This document shows, piece by piece, positions 1 to 7,934 of a DNA stretch of 48,293 nucleotides. The notes under the pieces were generated by a model, which saw only the letters and a list, made by a program, of their open reading frames with translations, was not told where the DNA came from and did not search any database. The DNA comes from an uncultured Clostridium sp. (GTDB lineage Bacteria; Bacillota; Clostridia; Christensenellales; CAG-138): contig UQNF01000009.1 of NCBI GenBank assembly GCA_900542285.1, positions 1 through 48,293 on the forward strand. The letters are read 5' to 3'. Numbering within the stretch: the first letter of the stretch is position 1; every line of letters begins with the position of its first letter. Position numbers and translations under genes: made by a program.

Positions 1-1
1 A

Positions 2-127
2 AAATCTCCACACCTACCCTTGACTGCTCTCTTGAGAGGAAATGTGTCACCTATGATTGACGCTTCAACACTGGATGCAGGAGTTCTGACAAGTTTTTGT
101 GGCGTATTAAGCCGCTCTATGATATAA
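2..127 (+). CDS. possible 3' end of an upstream gene (partial)
   Basis: One plus-strand frame stays open from the window edge to a TAA at 125-127, giving about 41 residues without an internal stop. I do not recognise the fragment. The stop falls inside the -10 element of the next gene, which is compatible with a tightly packed upstream gene. An open frame of this length could also be chance. Confidence 0.25.
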   Translation, partial: KSPHLPLTALLRGNVSPMIDASTLDAGVLTSFCGVLSRSMI

Positions 128-128
128 T
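97..128 (+). promoter_or_regulatory. extended -10 promoter of the PrsA-like gene
   Basis: TATAAT lies at 123-128 and is preceded by TGA at 120-122, making a TGnTATAAT extended -10. The best -35 match, TTGTGG at 97-102, has a long 20-base spacer, so the extended -10 probably carries most of the activity. The predicted start near 135 leaves a leader of about 30 bases with GAGGA at 152-156. Confidence 0.6.
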
Positions 129-165
129 ACAAGCGAAATTGATTATTCAGTGAGGAAAGAAGATT

Positions 166-1587
166 ATGAAAAAGAAACTGATGGCAATTGCGCTTGTTTT
201 AATTTTGGCTTTTGGGTGCATTACAGGATGTTCCAACGATTCTGTACCAAAGGGAACCGACATTGTAGCTTCCATTGGAACCGAGAGCATTTCATATGCT
301 CTGTATTGTGCTTCGCTTGAATCGTACATGAGCTATCTGACCCAAATCGGAGGCAGCATCACGAGTGAAGACGATCTGACCGTGTTTCAGGATATGATAA
401 TGGATTATCTGATTATGGATATGATGGCACTGTATAATGCTCAAAAGGATGGTTTTTCACTTTCTGATGAAGAAAGGCAAAAGGCAATTGACCAAGCCGA
501 AAGCGAGATAGAGGATATTCGTGACGAATACATCGCTTCCGCTGAAGCCGATTACGAAAAGGATCCGTCTAAAACAGTAGATGAATACTTCGACGAATAC
601 ATAGCCACTTTATCTGAGTATTATCTTGGAATCAAAATGAATTTTGATGAATACTCCGAAGCATACAAGAACGAGATGATACGTTCCCATACGATAGAGG
701 CATATAAGGACTATGTGTGCAAGGATTTTGTTGCATCAGAGGGAGATATCGTTAAGTGGTATGATGAACAGCATGCTTCCGATGCCGAAGCTTATGCGTC
801 ATTTCCTGAGCAATTCAAATTCGACCAGGAGTATTTCGAAAAATACTATGGGATTGAATATGATGCCTGTCCGGTTACTTATGTTCCGAAGGGCTATTCA
901 CGCATAATGGATATTGTGGTTAAGCCCAACGGAGAACTTAGCGAGCAATACGAAAATAATCAGAAGAGAATGAAGGAGATATATGCCGAGTGTTCGGAAC
1001 TGACCTTCTATGACGCGCTGAACGGAGATGATGCTAATGCGGCTGAGATCGCTGAGCTGCTTGAAGAGTATAGAAGATTGGATGCGGAATGCGCAAGCAT
1101 GCATGCTGATTATATCAAAGATGCAAAAGCCAAGATCGATGAAGCATATTCCGAGCTCGAATCAGGTGCGGATTTCGCTGAAGTAATGCTTAAGTATAGT
1201 GAGAACACTGATGTTGTTGGAAAAGACGGCAATGGAGGCTGTGAAGCCTTCCAAACCAAGGGACAGATCATCTCACTTATCTATGACTGCGATAAGGACT
1301 GGAGTCCTACGGTAAAAGAGATATTCGGCATGATTGAGATTGGCGAATACTCCAACGTATTTGAAGATGAGGATGGAAGCCTGCATATTATCAAATATGT
1401 ATCGGATATAAACTCCGGCGATGTGCCGCTTGACGATATTCGCGATGAGGTTACCTCCTTTGTCAAGGCGGATAGCGATGAAGCAGCATGGAATGAATTG
1501 ATGGAATCCTGGTTGGCGGATCCGGAGATAAAACGAAACACGGATCTCATACGTTCGGCAGGAAAAGACTTGATCGAGAATAAATAG
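166..1587 (+). CDS. PrsA/SurA-like peptidyl-prolyl isomerase lipoprotein
   Basis: This is probably an extracytoplasmic foldase anchored to the outer face of the membrane that helps exported proteins fold. Residues 1-21 form a lipoprotein signal peptide ending in the lipobox ITGC with the lipidated Cys at 22. Residues of about 25-240 are an acidic, helical SurA_N/PrsA-type chaperone region. Residues of about 245-420 look like a PPIC (parvulin) domain, with an A-EVMLKYSE-type segment, a glycine-rich turn after KDGNGG and a closing HIIKYV strand. At 473 residues it is longer than Bacillus PrsA (about 290) because of insertions in the helical part and inside the PPIC region, so isomerase activity is not assured. 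The start has GAGGA nine bases upstream. It is followed 15 bases later by rqcP. Confidence 0.75.
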   Translation: MKKKLMAIALVLILAFGCITGCSNDSVPKGTDIVASIGTESISYALYCASLESYMSYLTQIGGSITSEDDLTVFQDMIMDYLIMDMMALYNAQKDGFSLSDEERQKAIDQAESEIEDIRDEYIASAEADYEKDPSKTVDEYFDEYIATLSEYYLGIKMNFDEYSEAYKNEMIRSHTIEAYKDYVCKDFVASEGDIVKWYDEQHASDAEAYASFPEQFKFDQEYFEKYYGIEYDACPVTYVPKGYSRIMDIVVKPNGELSEQYENNQKRMKEIYAECSELTFYDALNGDDANAAEIAELLEEYRRLDAECASMHADYIKDAKAKIDEAYSELESGADFAEVMLKYSENTDVVGKDGNGGCEAFQTKGQIISLIYDCDKDWSPTVKEIFGMIEIGEYSNVFEDEDGSLHIIKYVSDINSGDVPLDDIRDEVTSFVKADSDEAAWNELMESWLADPEIKRNTDLIRSAGKDLIENK

Positions 1588-1602
1588 TTTTGGGGGAATA
1601 AT

Positions 1603-1872
1603 ATGAGACTTGATAAATACTTGAAGGTGTCTCGAATAATTAAAAGGAGAACCGTAGCAAACGAGGCCTGCTCTATGGGGCGGGTGACCGTCAACGACAA
1701 GGTTGCAAAGCCTGCAACCGATGTAAAGGTCGGCGACATTATCAGCGTAAGAATGGGCGCAAAGCGACTGACTGCGGAGATCCTTCTTGTGAAAGAAGTC
1801 GTTCGCAAAGAAGAAGCTGACAGCATGTATCGTATTATAGTTGATACTATCAATGGGGACGGCGAGGACTGA
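1603..1872 (+). CDS. rqcP: RqcP, S4-domain ribosome quality-control factor
   Basis: This 89-residue protein is nearly all S4 RNA-binding fold. It opens with MRLDKYLKVSRIIKRRT, continues through a glycine turn (GRVTVND) and a KVGDIISVR strand, and has a short acidic tail. In Firmicutes RqcP (YabO, related to Hsp15) binds the stalled 50S-peptidyl-tRNA complex with RqcH and helps add C-terminal alanine tails to incomplete chains. A GGGGGA site lies about six bases before the ATG. The TGA stop overlaps the ispD start by one base (1872), so the two genes are likely translationally coupled. The size and motif match the family well. Confidence 0.9.
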   Translation: MRLDKYLKVSRIIKRRTVANEACSMGRVTVNDKVAKPATDVKVGDIISVRMGAKRLTAEILLVKEVVRKEEADSMYRIIVDTINGDGED

Positions 1873-2537
1873 TGTTTAAGGGTCAGACCGTATCCGTAAT
1901 TCTGCTTGCCGCCGGCGCATCCGCAAGAATGGGCGAGAATAAGATCCTGTTCAGATTTTGCGGCAAAACTCCGATCGAGCTTTGTATTGATGCATTTTCT
2001 GAGTTTGCGGATGAGATTATCCTTGCCTGCTCTGAATCAACGAAGTTTGCTGCCGAACAGGCAGCACGTTGTATCGACGTTCCGAGTTATGTAACTGCCG
2101 GTGGAGCAACGCGTCAGCTTTCGGTTGCCAATGCGCTCAGCTATGCACATATGGATATTGTTTCGATTCACGATTGCGCAAGATGTTTGGTCACGCCCGA
2201 TGTCATCAGAAGAAGCCTTGATGCGGCTGTTGAGCATGGGTGTGGGATCACCTCGATCCCTGTATCGGACACGATAAGGTACAAGCGTAGTGGAGAAACA
2301 GTCGATAGAGCTGCCCTGATTGCCGCTCAGACGCCGCAAAGCTTTAATAGAGAGGTGTTCCTTAATGCCCACAGAAACGCATCTAAGGACTACACGGACG
2401 ATGCTGCGTTGTTTCTTGACTCAGGGTATACGCTTCACTATTCTCTTGGAGATAAATCCAATATTAAACTTACTACGCCTGACGACATTGCTGTGTTCAA
2501 TGCCATACTATCTGTACGGAGGGGTGTAAATGCTTAG
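1872..2537 (+). CDS. ispD: 2-C-methyl-D-erythritol 4-phosphate cytidylyltransferase
   Basis: IspD joins CTP to 2-C-methyl-D-erythritol 4-phosphate, the third step of the MEP isoprenoid pathway, in the cytoplasm. The 221-residue length is typical. The N-terminal nucleotide-binding loop is clear (LLAAGASARMGENK, residues of about 11-24), as are the IHDCAR segment near residue 97 (family consensus HDaAR) and the AAQTPQSFN segment near 155. Near the C-terminus SNIKLTTPDD matches the family's characteristic 'nfKiTtpeDl' end. It overlaps rqcP by one base and ispF by eight, and the GGAGG for ispF lies inside its end. The direct ispD-ispF arrangement supports the assignment. Confidence 0.95.
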   Translation: MFKGQTVSVILLAAGASARMGENKILFRFCGKTPIELCIDAFSEFADEIILACSESTKFAAEQAARCIDVPSYVTAGGATRQLSVANALSYAHMDIVSIHDCARCLVTPDVIRRSLDAAVEHGCGITSIPVSDTIRYKRSGETVDRAALIAAQTPQSFNREVFLNAHRNASKDYTDDAALFLDSGYTLHYSLGDKSNIKLTTPDDIAVFNAILSVRRGVNA

Positions 2538-3006
2538 AATCGGTTATGGAGAGGACACTCATCGGCTTGTTGAAAATCGCAAGCTGGTGCTGGCAGGTAT
2601 AGAAATACCGTTTGAACTCGGGCTGCTTGGGCACTCCGACGCAGATGTGTTGACCCATGCGATCATCGATGCGCTTCTTGGCGCTTGTGCTCTTGGCGAC
2701 ATCGGAAGTCTTTTTCCTGATACAAGCGATGAGTTTAGTGGTATTTCCAGCCTTATACTGCTGGAACGCACCATGAAACTTATTCGAAATAAAGGTTTTG
2801 AGCCCATCAATGTGGATGCTACACTGATCGCTCAAAAGCCGAGACTTGCAGGATATAGGGACGAAATGAGGAAGTGCATTGCTGCGGCAGCTTCAATGCC
2901 GATAGACAGGATAAGCATCAAGTTTACCACACCGGAGTACCTTGGCCCGGAGGGCAGGCTTGAAAGCATGAGCGCAAGGGCTGTAGCTTTAGTTTGCAGC
3001 GAATAA
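2530..3006 (+). CDS. ispF: 2-C-methyl-D-erythritol 2,4-cyclodiphosphate synthase
   Basis: IspF cyclises CDP-methylerythritol 2-phosphate to MEcPP with release of CMP, working as a trimer. The 158-residue length is normal. The metal ligands are visible as D9 and H11 in GYGEDTHRL and H43 in the ADVLTHAIIDALLGA segment. The conserved GHSDAD (residues 34-39), the GDIGSLFPDT loop and the FTTPEYLGPEGR C-terminal segment are all present. It starts eight bases before the ispD stop with GGAGG at 2519-2523. A convergent terminator follows at 3018. The missing intermediate kinase, IspE, is not in this window. Confidence 0.95.
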   Translation: MLRIGYGEDTHRLVENRKLVLAGIEIPFELGLLGHSDADVLTHAIIDALLGACALGDIGSLFPDTSDEFSGISSLILLERTMKLIRNKGFEPINVDATLIAQKPRLAGYRDEMRKCIAAAASMPIDRISIKFTTPEYLGPEGRLESMSARAVALVCSE

Positions 3007-3017
3007 CGCATAACACA

Positions 3018-3043
3018 AGCCGGACGGATGGAACCGCCCGGCT
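3018..3043. terminator. hairpin between convergent ispF and ricT
   Basis: AGCCGGACGG (3018-3027) pairs with CCGCCCGGCT (3034-3043) in a 10-bp stem with one mismatch and a six-base loop. It sits in the 56-base gap between two convergent genes. There is no strong T-run on either strand, so termination may be partial in both directions. Confidence 0.6.
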
Positions 3044-3062
3044 CAAATTATTCAATCAACCT

Positions 3063-4037
3063 TTAATCTTTTTTTGAAGGATTCTCGCTGCCCTTTTTTC
3101 TGCGGCAGCTGCACATGCGTTTGGAATCTTCGGGAACATTCTCGGTTGACTCGGGAATTGTGCGTTCACCTTCGGGCGGAAGTCCGTCAGATTGCTCTTC
3201 ACAAGCGCAGCAATCACATTTTTCCTTGCTGGTATACTCAAGCTCCCTGAAGGGATACGTCCTAACTTCAAAAGTGCCGTCAGGCAGGACTACCTTGACC
3301 TTGGTCGTTTCGGTTATTGCGTTGTTCTCGAGCACCGTGCCTTTTCCGTCCGGAGAAACGCATTCGCTTCCTATGATTGGCATAATACGCTGCATATACT
3401 CATAGCTTTCCTGCTCGTATTTCAGACAACACATAAGCCTGCCGCATACCCCGGAGATCTTTGCAGAGCTTAATGAAAGATTCTGCGTCTTGGCCATTTT
3501 AATCGAAACGGGCATAAAGCTTTCGAGGAATGAGCTGCAGCAGATAGGCCTTCCGCAAGAACCAAGTCCTCCACATTTTTTGGCTTCATCGCGAACGCCG
3601 ATTTGACGAAGCTCGATATGAGCCCTGAAGGTGCGCGTAAGATCCTTAAGCAGTTCTCTGAAATCTACTCGGTTCTCTGAAGTATAGTAGAACGTATAGT
3701 TAAAACCGTCAAATGAGCAATCGACACCTACCAGCTTCATTTCAAGCCCTCTATCTTCAATCTTGCGTTGAGTAGTCGCAAGCGCTTGAGCCTCGTTTGC
3801 AACATTACGCGCGTTTTGCGCCTTATCTTCCTCTGTAGCAATACGGATCACTGGCTTAAGCGGTGCAACGGTCTGTTCGTCAGGAATATAGCGCGCAGGC
3901 TCGCACACCGTACCGAATACGGTACCTCTTGCGGTTTCAACGATAACCGCATCGTCAATTTTTATTTCCAGCTCCTGCGGATCAAAGTAATAAACCTTGC
4001 CGCTGCCTCTAAATTTAACTCCGATAATTTTTTTCAT
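3063..4037 (-). CDS. ricT: RicT (YaaT), PSP1-domain Fe-S protein
   Basis: RicT is part of the RicA-RicF-RicT (Y) complex, which in Bacillus carries Fe-S clusters and directs RNase Y cleavage of mRNAs; it also affects sporulation and competence. The protein opens with the family start MKKIIGVKFR and a PSP1 domain. Core cysteines are at 155, 161, 166, 167, 198, 203 and 204 in GLGSCGRPICCSS and GVCGRLMCCLKYE. At 324 residues it is longer than Bacillus YaaT (about 275). The extra tail holds a second cysteine group: C274, C276, C277, C279, C309 and C311. It lies 57 bases after holB, the same order as in Bacillus, and has AAAGGA upstream. Confidence 0.9.
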   Translation of the reverse strand: MKKIIGVKFRGSGKVYYFDPQELEIKIDDAVIVETARGTVFGTVCEPARYIPDEQTVAPLKPVIRIATEEDKAQNARNVANEAQALATTQRKIEDRGLEMKLVGVDCSFDGFNYTFYYTSENRVDFRELLKDLTRTFRAHIELRQIGVRDEAKKCGGLGSCGRPICCSSFLESFMPVSIKMAKTQNLSLSSAKISGVCGRLMCCLKYEQESYEYMQRIMPIIGSECVSPDGKGTVLENNAITETTKVKVVLPDGTFEVRTYPFRELEYTSKEKCDCCACEEQSDGLPPEGERTIPESTENVPEDSKRMCSCRRKKGSENPSKKD

Positions 4038-4094
4038 CGGGACTTCCTTTCCTTAAAATAAATCGAATGCTGCGAAATCATAGCAGATTCAATT

Positions 4095-4997
4095 CTACTT
4101 GCACAGGCTTATCATGCGAACTATCATGCTGTCAAGCGCTAAGTTTACGCTTGCATTGGTGGTAAGCCGCATACTTGTATCGACCAGCGTATCTATAATA
4201 ACGCCAATTCGCGAAATTGTAAAGTGTTTGAACTGCTTTTTGATCTCTGCTTCGAAATCAGTATTATTTTCAACGTTCAAACCGCTCAAAAACCTGTCGG
4301 CATCATGGCAAACACTAAGCATAAACTCAATGCTCTCCGATGCAGCTTCACGGTCTTTTCCGATTGCTTTTGCCCACTTGAAAGGTGTTTCGCCGTTCAT
4401 GATTTGAAAACAAGCCGAGATCGCGGAATACCTTAATTCTCGAAAATCTGTATCCTCATACAAACGAATCGCCCGTTTTTCATTTCCACAGCTAATAAGT
4501 GCATAGCCTTTAGCATCAGCTTCTGATGCGCCTTTTTTTCGAAGCGAGCTAATGATAGCTTCCGTGGATTCTTGTTCGATCCGCACAATGTGGCATCGAG
4601 AACGAATAGTTGGCAGAACCCTCTGTTCAAATCCGCTCAGCAGGAAAAATGTATTCTCCGGTGGTTCTTCAAGCATTTTGAGCATAGCGTTTATGGCGTT
4701 TTCATTCATATTGTGTACATTTGTTATCACAACAACGCGGTTTTTTCCTGAATATGCCTGCTTATATAGCTCGGCGCGTACCATGCGCAGTTCATCGATT
4801 TTAATGCTTCCGTCAAACTCGAAATAGTCGGGATGAAGCCTTAATGCAGATGTATCGCGGCTTCCGAACATTAATATTGCCGCGCCCTGTTTTGCAATAA
4901 ATGCAGCCCTATCCAAATCGGTTGACACGATCAAATAGCCGTGAACCGCGGTACCTGATGCCAGTGCATTCAAAAACTGTTCCGATAAGGCTTTCAT
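4095..4997 (-). CDS. holB: DNA polymerase III subunit delta' (divergent)
   Basis: Delta' is the rigid stator of the sliding-clamp loader. The family is recognisable from VHGYLIV near residue 20, the HPDYFEF segment near 56, the DELRMV segment, and especially NAMLKMLEEPPENTFFLL (about 107-124) followed by LPTIRSRC with the SRC motif. Two usual features are missing. There is no Walker A (GxxGxGK) after the first strand, and the four-cysteine zinc module that normally precedes HPD is absent. Loss of ATP binding is tolerated in delta' of other bacteria. It overlaps the decarboxylase stop by four bases (ATGA) and precedes ricT, the common Firmicute order. Confidence 0.8.
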   Translation of the reverse strand: MKALSEQFLNALASGTAVHGYLIVSTDLDRAAFIAKQGAAILMFGSRDTSALRLHPDYFEFDGSIKIDELRMVRAELYKQAYSGKNRVVVITNVHNMNENAINAMLKMLEEPPENTFFLLSGFEQRVLPTIRSRCHIVRIEQESTEAIISSLRKKGASEADAKGYALISCGNEKRAIRLYEDTDFRELRYSAISACFQIMNGETPFKWAKAIGKDREAASESIEFMLSVCHDADRFLSGLNVENNTDFEAEIKKQFKHFTISRIGVIIDTLVDTSMRLTTNASVNLALDSMIVRMISLCK

Positions 4998-6373
4998 CTA
5001 TTGGCTTCCTCCTTGTAAACAATGATGCGTTCGTCATAAGCTCCAAAAAGTTTAGCTCCATGATTAACACAAAGTTTCAGATAGTCGATTTCCTCACTAG
5101 TGATGACTTCGCCGGGAAACAGCGTGGCAATTCCCGGCGGATAGATACCGACAGCCTGCGCTGAAATGCGTCCGGCAGACGCGTCCAGTGCAACGAGTTC
5201 ATTCTTTCCAAGCATAGCCTCTCGAATGCTTATCCCTGTTTCGCCATTACAGATGGAAGGCAGATTATTAATATAAATCTCTTTTTTCTTTACGGATATA
5301 GCCTTAATAATGCGCAAGAACCTGCAGTACCATTCCGAAGGATCGCTGGGAGTAGTTATAAGCACGACGGATCGGAGGTCTGCCATTTCAACAAACACCC
5401 CATGTTTTTCGAGAATCTCCTGAAGCTCATAACCGGAATACCCGTGTACTGACACGGTAACTCTGGTAATATCAAACTCTTCATCTGAAGTAACAAGTTC
5501 GACACCTTCAATTTCCTGTAACGATCGTCTAAAGAATACGATCCTTGAGCAGTGCCTATTCCAATCTCCGCCGTTGTCGATCGCATTTTCAACCGACAGC
5601 ATGAGAAGATATGACGGACTGGATGTTTGAACCAATGAAACAAAACGCTGCATCTCATGAGCGCTGATATCGTTTGAATAACCGATATTTAGAATTGCTG
5701 ATTGGGTATAGGCGTTAAGCGTTTTATGGCAGCTTACGACCCAAGCATCGCTTGCAGATGGATTATTGGGAAGAGCATCGCTGAAAGGGAAGTGAGCGCC
5801 ATGGGCGGCATCAACAAACAGCTTTGCGCCGAATCGATGGCAGACAGCTGCTATTCCGTCAACATCACTGCAAAGACCATAGTATGTTGGAGACGTGATG
5901 AACACCGCGTCAGCATGACAGCGATTCAGTCCTGCTTCAACATCTTGCGGAGAAACAAGCCCGGTTTCGCTGTCAGGGATAATACTTACAGCCTCATGTC
6001 CGGCAAGAGCAATCCCGGAAAGCACGGACTTGTGACAATTCCTTGCGACAAGCACCTTTTTGTTCATGCCAAGGCTTAACAGCATTGCTATGTTGCCGGA
6101 GGTGGAACCGTTAACAAGAATCAGGCTGAATCTTGCCTGATACAGCCATGCAGCCCTTCCCTCCAGCCTCTTAATTACTCCGGAAGGCGCATTAAGGTCA
6201 TCAGTACAGCTCAACTCGGTGACATCGTATGGAGCAAGGGAAGCCAGAATGCTGTCAGGTTGAAGCATACCTTTATGCCCTGGCATATGAAACCGCACCG
6301 GGCCACATTCGGCGTATGATTTTAATTCATCAAACAGGTCGGAATCATTCATCCTGTGAGACCGATTCTTCAT
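4994..6373 (-). CDS. Orn/Lys/Arg decarboxylase family protein (YaaO-like), PLP-dependent
   Basis: This is a fold-type I PLP enzyme of the group III decarboxylase family. It has RFHMPGHKG near residue 30, NGSTSGN (about 88-94), the DAAHGAHFPFSD segment with the PLP-contacting aspartate and histidine, and SCHKTLNAYTQSA with the lysine expected to form the Schiff base. The C-terminal domain has the YPPGIATLFPGE segment typical of these enzymes. At 459 residues it is like YaaO of Bacillus, whose substrate is uncertain; arginine, lysine and ornithine are all possible. The adjacent holB-ricT pair mirrors the yaaO neighbourhood. A second in-frame ATG at 6352 is possible and neither start has a strong ribosome binding site, so coupling to the upstream gene is likely. 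Confidence 0.85.
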   Translation of the reverse strand: MKNRSHRMNDSDLFDELKSYAECGPVRFHMPGHKGMLQPDSILASLAPYDVTELSCTDDLNAPSGVIKRLEGRAAWLYQARFSLILVNGSTSGNIAMLLSLGMNKKVLVARNCHKSVLSGIALAGHEAVSIIPDSETGLVSPQDVEAGLNRCHADAVFITSPTYYGLCSDVDGIAAVCHRFGAKLFVDAAHGAHFPFSDALPNNPSASDAWVVSCHKTLNAYTQSAILNIGYSNDISAHEMQRFVSLVQTSSPSYLLMLSVENAIDNGGDWNRHCSRIVFFRRSLQEIEGVELVTSDEEFDITRVTVSVHGYSGYELQEILEKHGVFVEMADLRSVVLITTPSDPSEWYCRFLRIIKAISVKKKEIYINNLPSICNGETGISIREAMLGKNELVALDASAGRISAQAVGIYPPGIATLFPGEVITSEEIDYLKLCVNHGAKLFGAYDERIIVYKEEANR

Positions 6374-6950
6374 CTATTGCATTATCGTCTTCAGCCGGCT
6401 TGTATTCAATAGCCTCATGAAGATACTCCAAGAATTCCTCGTCGGGTGAAAACAGTACACTTCCTTCTACGCCATTCTTGCTGTAAACAAGGATGTATGC
6501 GTCCCCCTTATTCGATGAACGTACATTGAGCGATTTGCCGTGGTTGGCAGCGTTATCTACGCTGAATTTGTCAACGCTTATGATTTCGCTCACATCAAGT
6601 GTAAGCAGGATGGTTCCCTTCGCACTGACGATACGTTCAAAAATGACTGTTCCTACAGGATAGGGGTAGCTTTCAACCGGGCGCATAGCATCGAACCTTG
6701 GATCGTAAACGGGCTCCAACGGCTTATAAAATACGGTATAGCGATAGCCAATGAGCCTTAATCGGTAAAACGCATATAGGCCGATCAGAATAATACCGAT
6801 AAAAATGTATCTTGGAACATTGGTACTGAACGTGTTCTCAAGGTAAAGCATTATCGCTCCCAACAGGAAGAATAAAAGTATCATTAGAATAAAGATCAAA
6901 AGATCCTTTTTTGCGGAAATCCCCGCTTTATCAACGCTTTGCTGATACAT
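6345..6950 (-). CDS. two-TM membrane protein of unknown function
   Basis: I do not recognise this 201-residue protein. A short polar N-terminus is followed by two hydrophobic helices (residues of about 18-40 and 48-65), the second ending in an arginine-rich YRLRLIGYRY boundary. A soluble domain of about 120 residues rich in beta strands follows, and the tail is acidic. The layout recalls small membrane proteins with a PH-like domain, but this is only an impression. I place the start at 6950 because the GGAGG lies inside a longer reading frame that begins at 6965, immediately upstream of this ATG. It leads the operon with the decarboxylase, holB and ricT, overlapping the decarboxylase by up to 29 bases. 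Confidence 0.7.
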   Translation of the reverse strand: MYQQSVDKAGISAKKDLLIFILMILLFFLLGAIMLYLENTFSTNVPRYIFIGIILIGLYAFYRLRLIGYRYTVFYKPLEPVYDPRFDAMRPVESYPYPVGTVIFERIVSAKGTILLTLDVSEIISVDKFSVDNAANHGKSLNVRSSNKGDAYILVYSKNGVEGSVLFSPDEEFLEYLHEAIEYKPAEDDNAIDEESVSQDE

Positions 6951-6977
6951 ACTGCCTCCGTACAATGAATTAGGCTA

Positions 6978-7006
6978 ATTCTATCAGGAAAATCTTATGA
7001 TGTCAA
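6978..7006 (-). promoter_or_regulatory. promoter of the membrane protein-decarboxylase-holB-ricT operon
   Basis: On the minus strand TTGACA (7006-7001) is separated by 17 bases from TAGAAT (6983-6978). This is a near-consensus sigma-A promoter, with a predicted start about 20 bases before the chosen ATG at 6950. Confidence 0.8.
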
Positions 7007-7034
7007 CAATAACGGCATTAACAAATACATGATA

Positions 7035-7045
7035 GTATATTATAC
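7035..7045. repeat. inverted repeat between divergent promoters
   Basis: GTATA-T-TATAC is a perfect 5-bp dyad with one central base. It lies between the leftward promoter (6978-7006) and the rightward deoD promoter (7069-7097). It could be an operator, but AT-rich dyads of this size arise often by chance. Confidence 0.3.
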
Positions 7046-7068
7046 CTGAAGATATAAATAAAAACCGC

Positions 7069-7097
7069 TTGAAATATCTAAACAAAGATGATATAAT
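7069..7097 (+). promoter_or_regulatory. promoter of deoD-carD-yacL
   Basis: TTGAAA (7069-7074) and TATAAT (7092-7097) are spaced by 17 bases. TGA directly before the -10 makes it an extended -10. The predicted start near 7104 gives a 5' leader of about 70 bases. Confidence 0.85.
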
Positions 7098-7174
7098 ACA
7101 AGTAACATGGATTGAGTATTGTCTATATGGTATCATATATGCATGTTCAATCAAATAAACCGGAGGAAACAGTT

Positions 7175-7888
7175 ATGACTAACATTCCAACACCGCATAT
7201 TACTGCGAAATTCGGTGATTTTGCCGAAACAGTCCTCATGCCCGGAGATCCGAAGCGCTCCAAATTCATTGCTGACAATTTCTTGTCGGATGCTATACTT
7301 GTAAACGATGTGAGAGGCGTACAGGGTTATACCGGCTATTATAATGGCAATCGAGTTTCAGTAATGGCCAGCGGCATGGGAATTCCCTCTATTGCCATCT
7401 ATTCTTATGAGCTGTTCAATTTCTATGGCGTCAATAATATTATCAGAGTAGGCTCTGCAGGTGCTATTCATCCGGATCTTAAGGTCCGAGATATCGTCAT
7501 CGGAATGGGTTCGTGCACCAACTCCAATTATGCAGCTCAGTATGGGTTACCCGGCACATTCGCACCTATCGCCAGTTATGAATTGGTCAGACGGGCTGTC
7601 GAAGCGTCAGAAAAAGAGGGTGTTAGATATATGGTTGGCAATCTCTATTCTTCTGATACCTTCTACGATGATGCCGCAAGCCTTGCTGCATGGCAGAAGA
7701 TGGGAGTTCTTGCCGTTGAAATGGAAAGCGCCGCGTTATACTGTAATGCAGCAAGAGCGGGAAAGAATGCACTGTGCATTTGCACTGTTTCTGACTCGCC
7801 GCTTGCTCCGGGTAACGACTGCACGGCAGAGGAAAGGCAGAATTCCTTCACGGCAATGATGAAGATTGCCTTGGAGATAGCCGTATAG
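7175..7888 (+). CDS. deoD: purine nucleoside phosphorylase, DeoD type
   Basis: DeoD cleaves purine (deoxy)nucleosides with phosphate to the free base and (deoxy)ribose 1-phosphate for salvage or use as carbon. The 237 residues match the hexameric bacterial family (E. coli about 239). The start MTNIPTPHITAK corresponds to the family 'TPHI.A' N-terminus; GGAGG sits at 7162-7166, and an upstream in-frame ATG at 7112 lacks such a site. Recognisable segments are VLMPGDPKRS (phosphate loop), MGIPSIAIYSYEL, IRVGSAGAI, VEMESAALY (ribose and base contacts) and CTVSDSPL with the catalytic Asp region. It is followed 46 bases later by the CarD-like gene with no terminator between. Confidence 0.93.
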   Translation: MTNIPTPHITAKFGDFAETVLMPGDPKRSKFIADNFLSDAILVNDVRGVQGYTGYYNGNRVSVMASGMGIPSIAIYSYELFNFYGVNNIIRVGSAGAIHPDLKVRDIVIGMGSCTNSNYAAQYGLPGTFAPIASYELVRRAVEASEKEGVRYMVGNLYSSDTFYDDAASLAAWQKMGVLAVEMESAALYCNAARAGKNALCICTVSDSPLAPGNDCTAEERQNSFTAMMKIALEIAV

Positions 7889-7934
7889 TTTAATGATTGA
7901 GCGTAAAATATATTACAAGAAGTGAGGAAGCATT

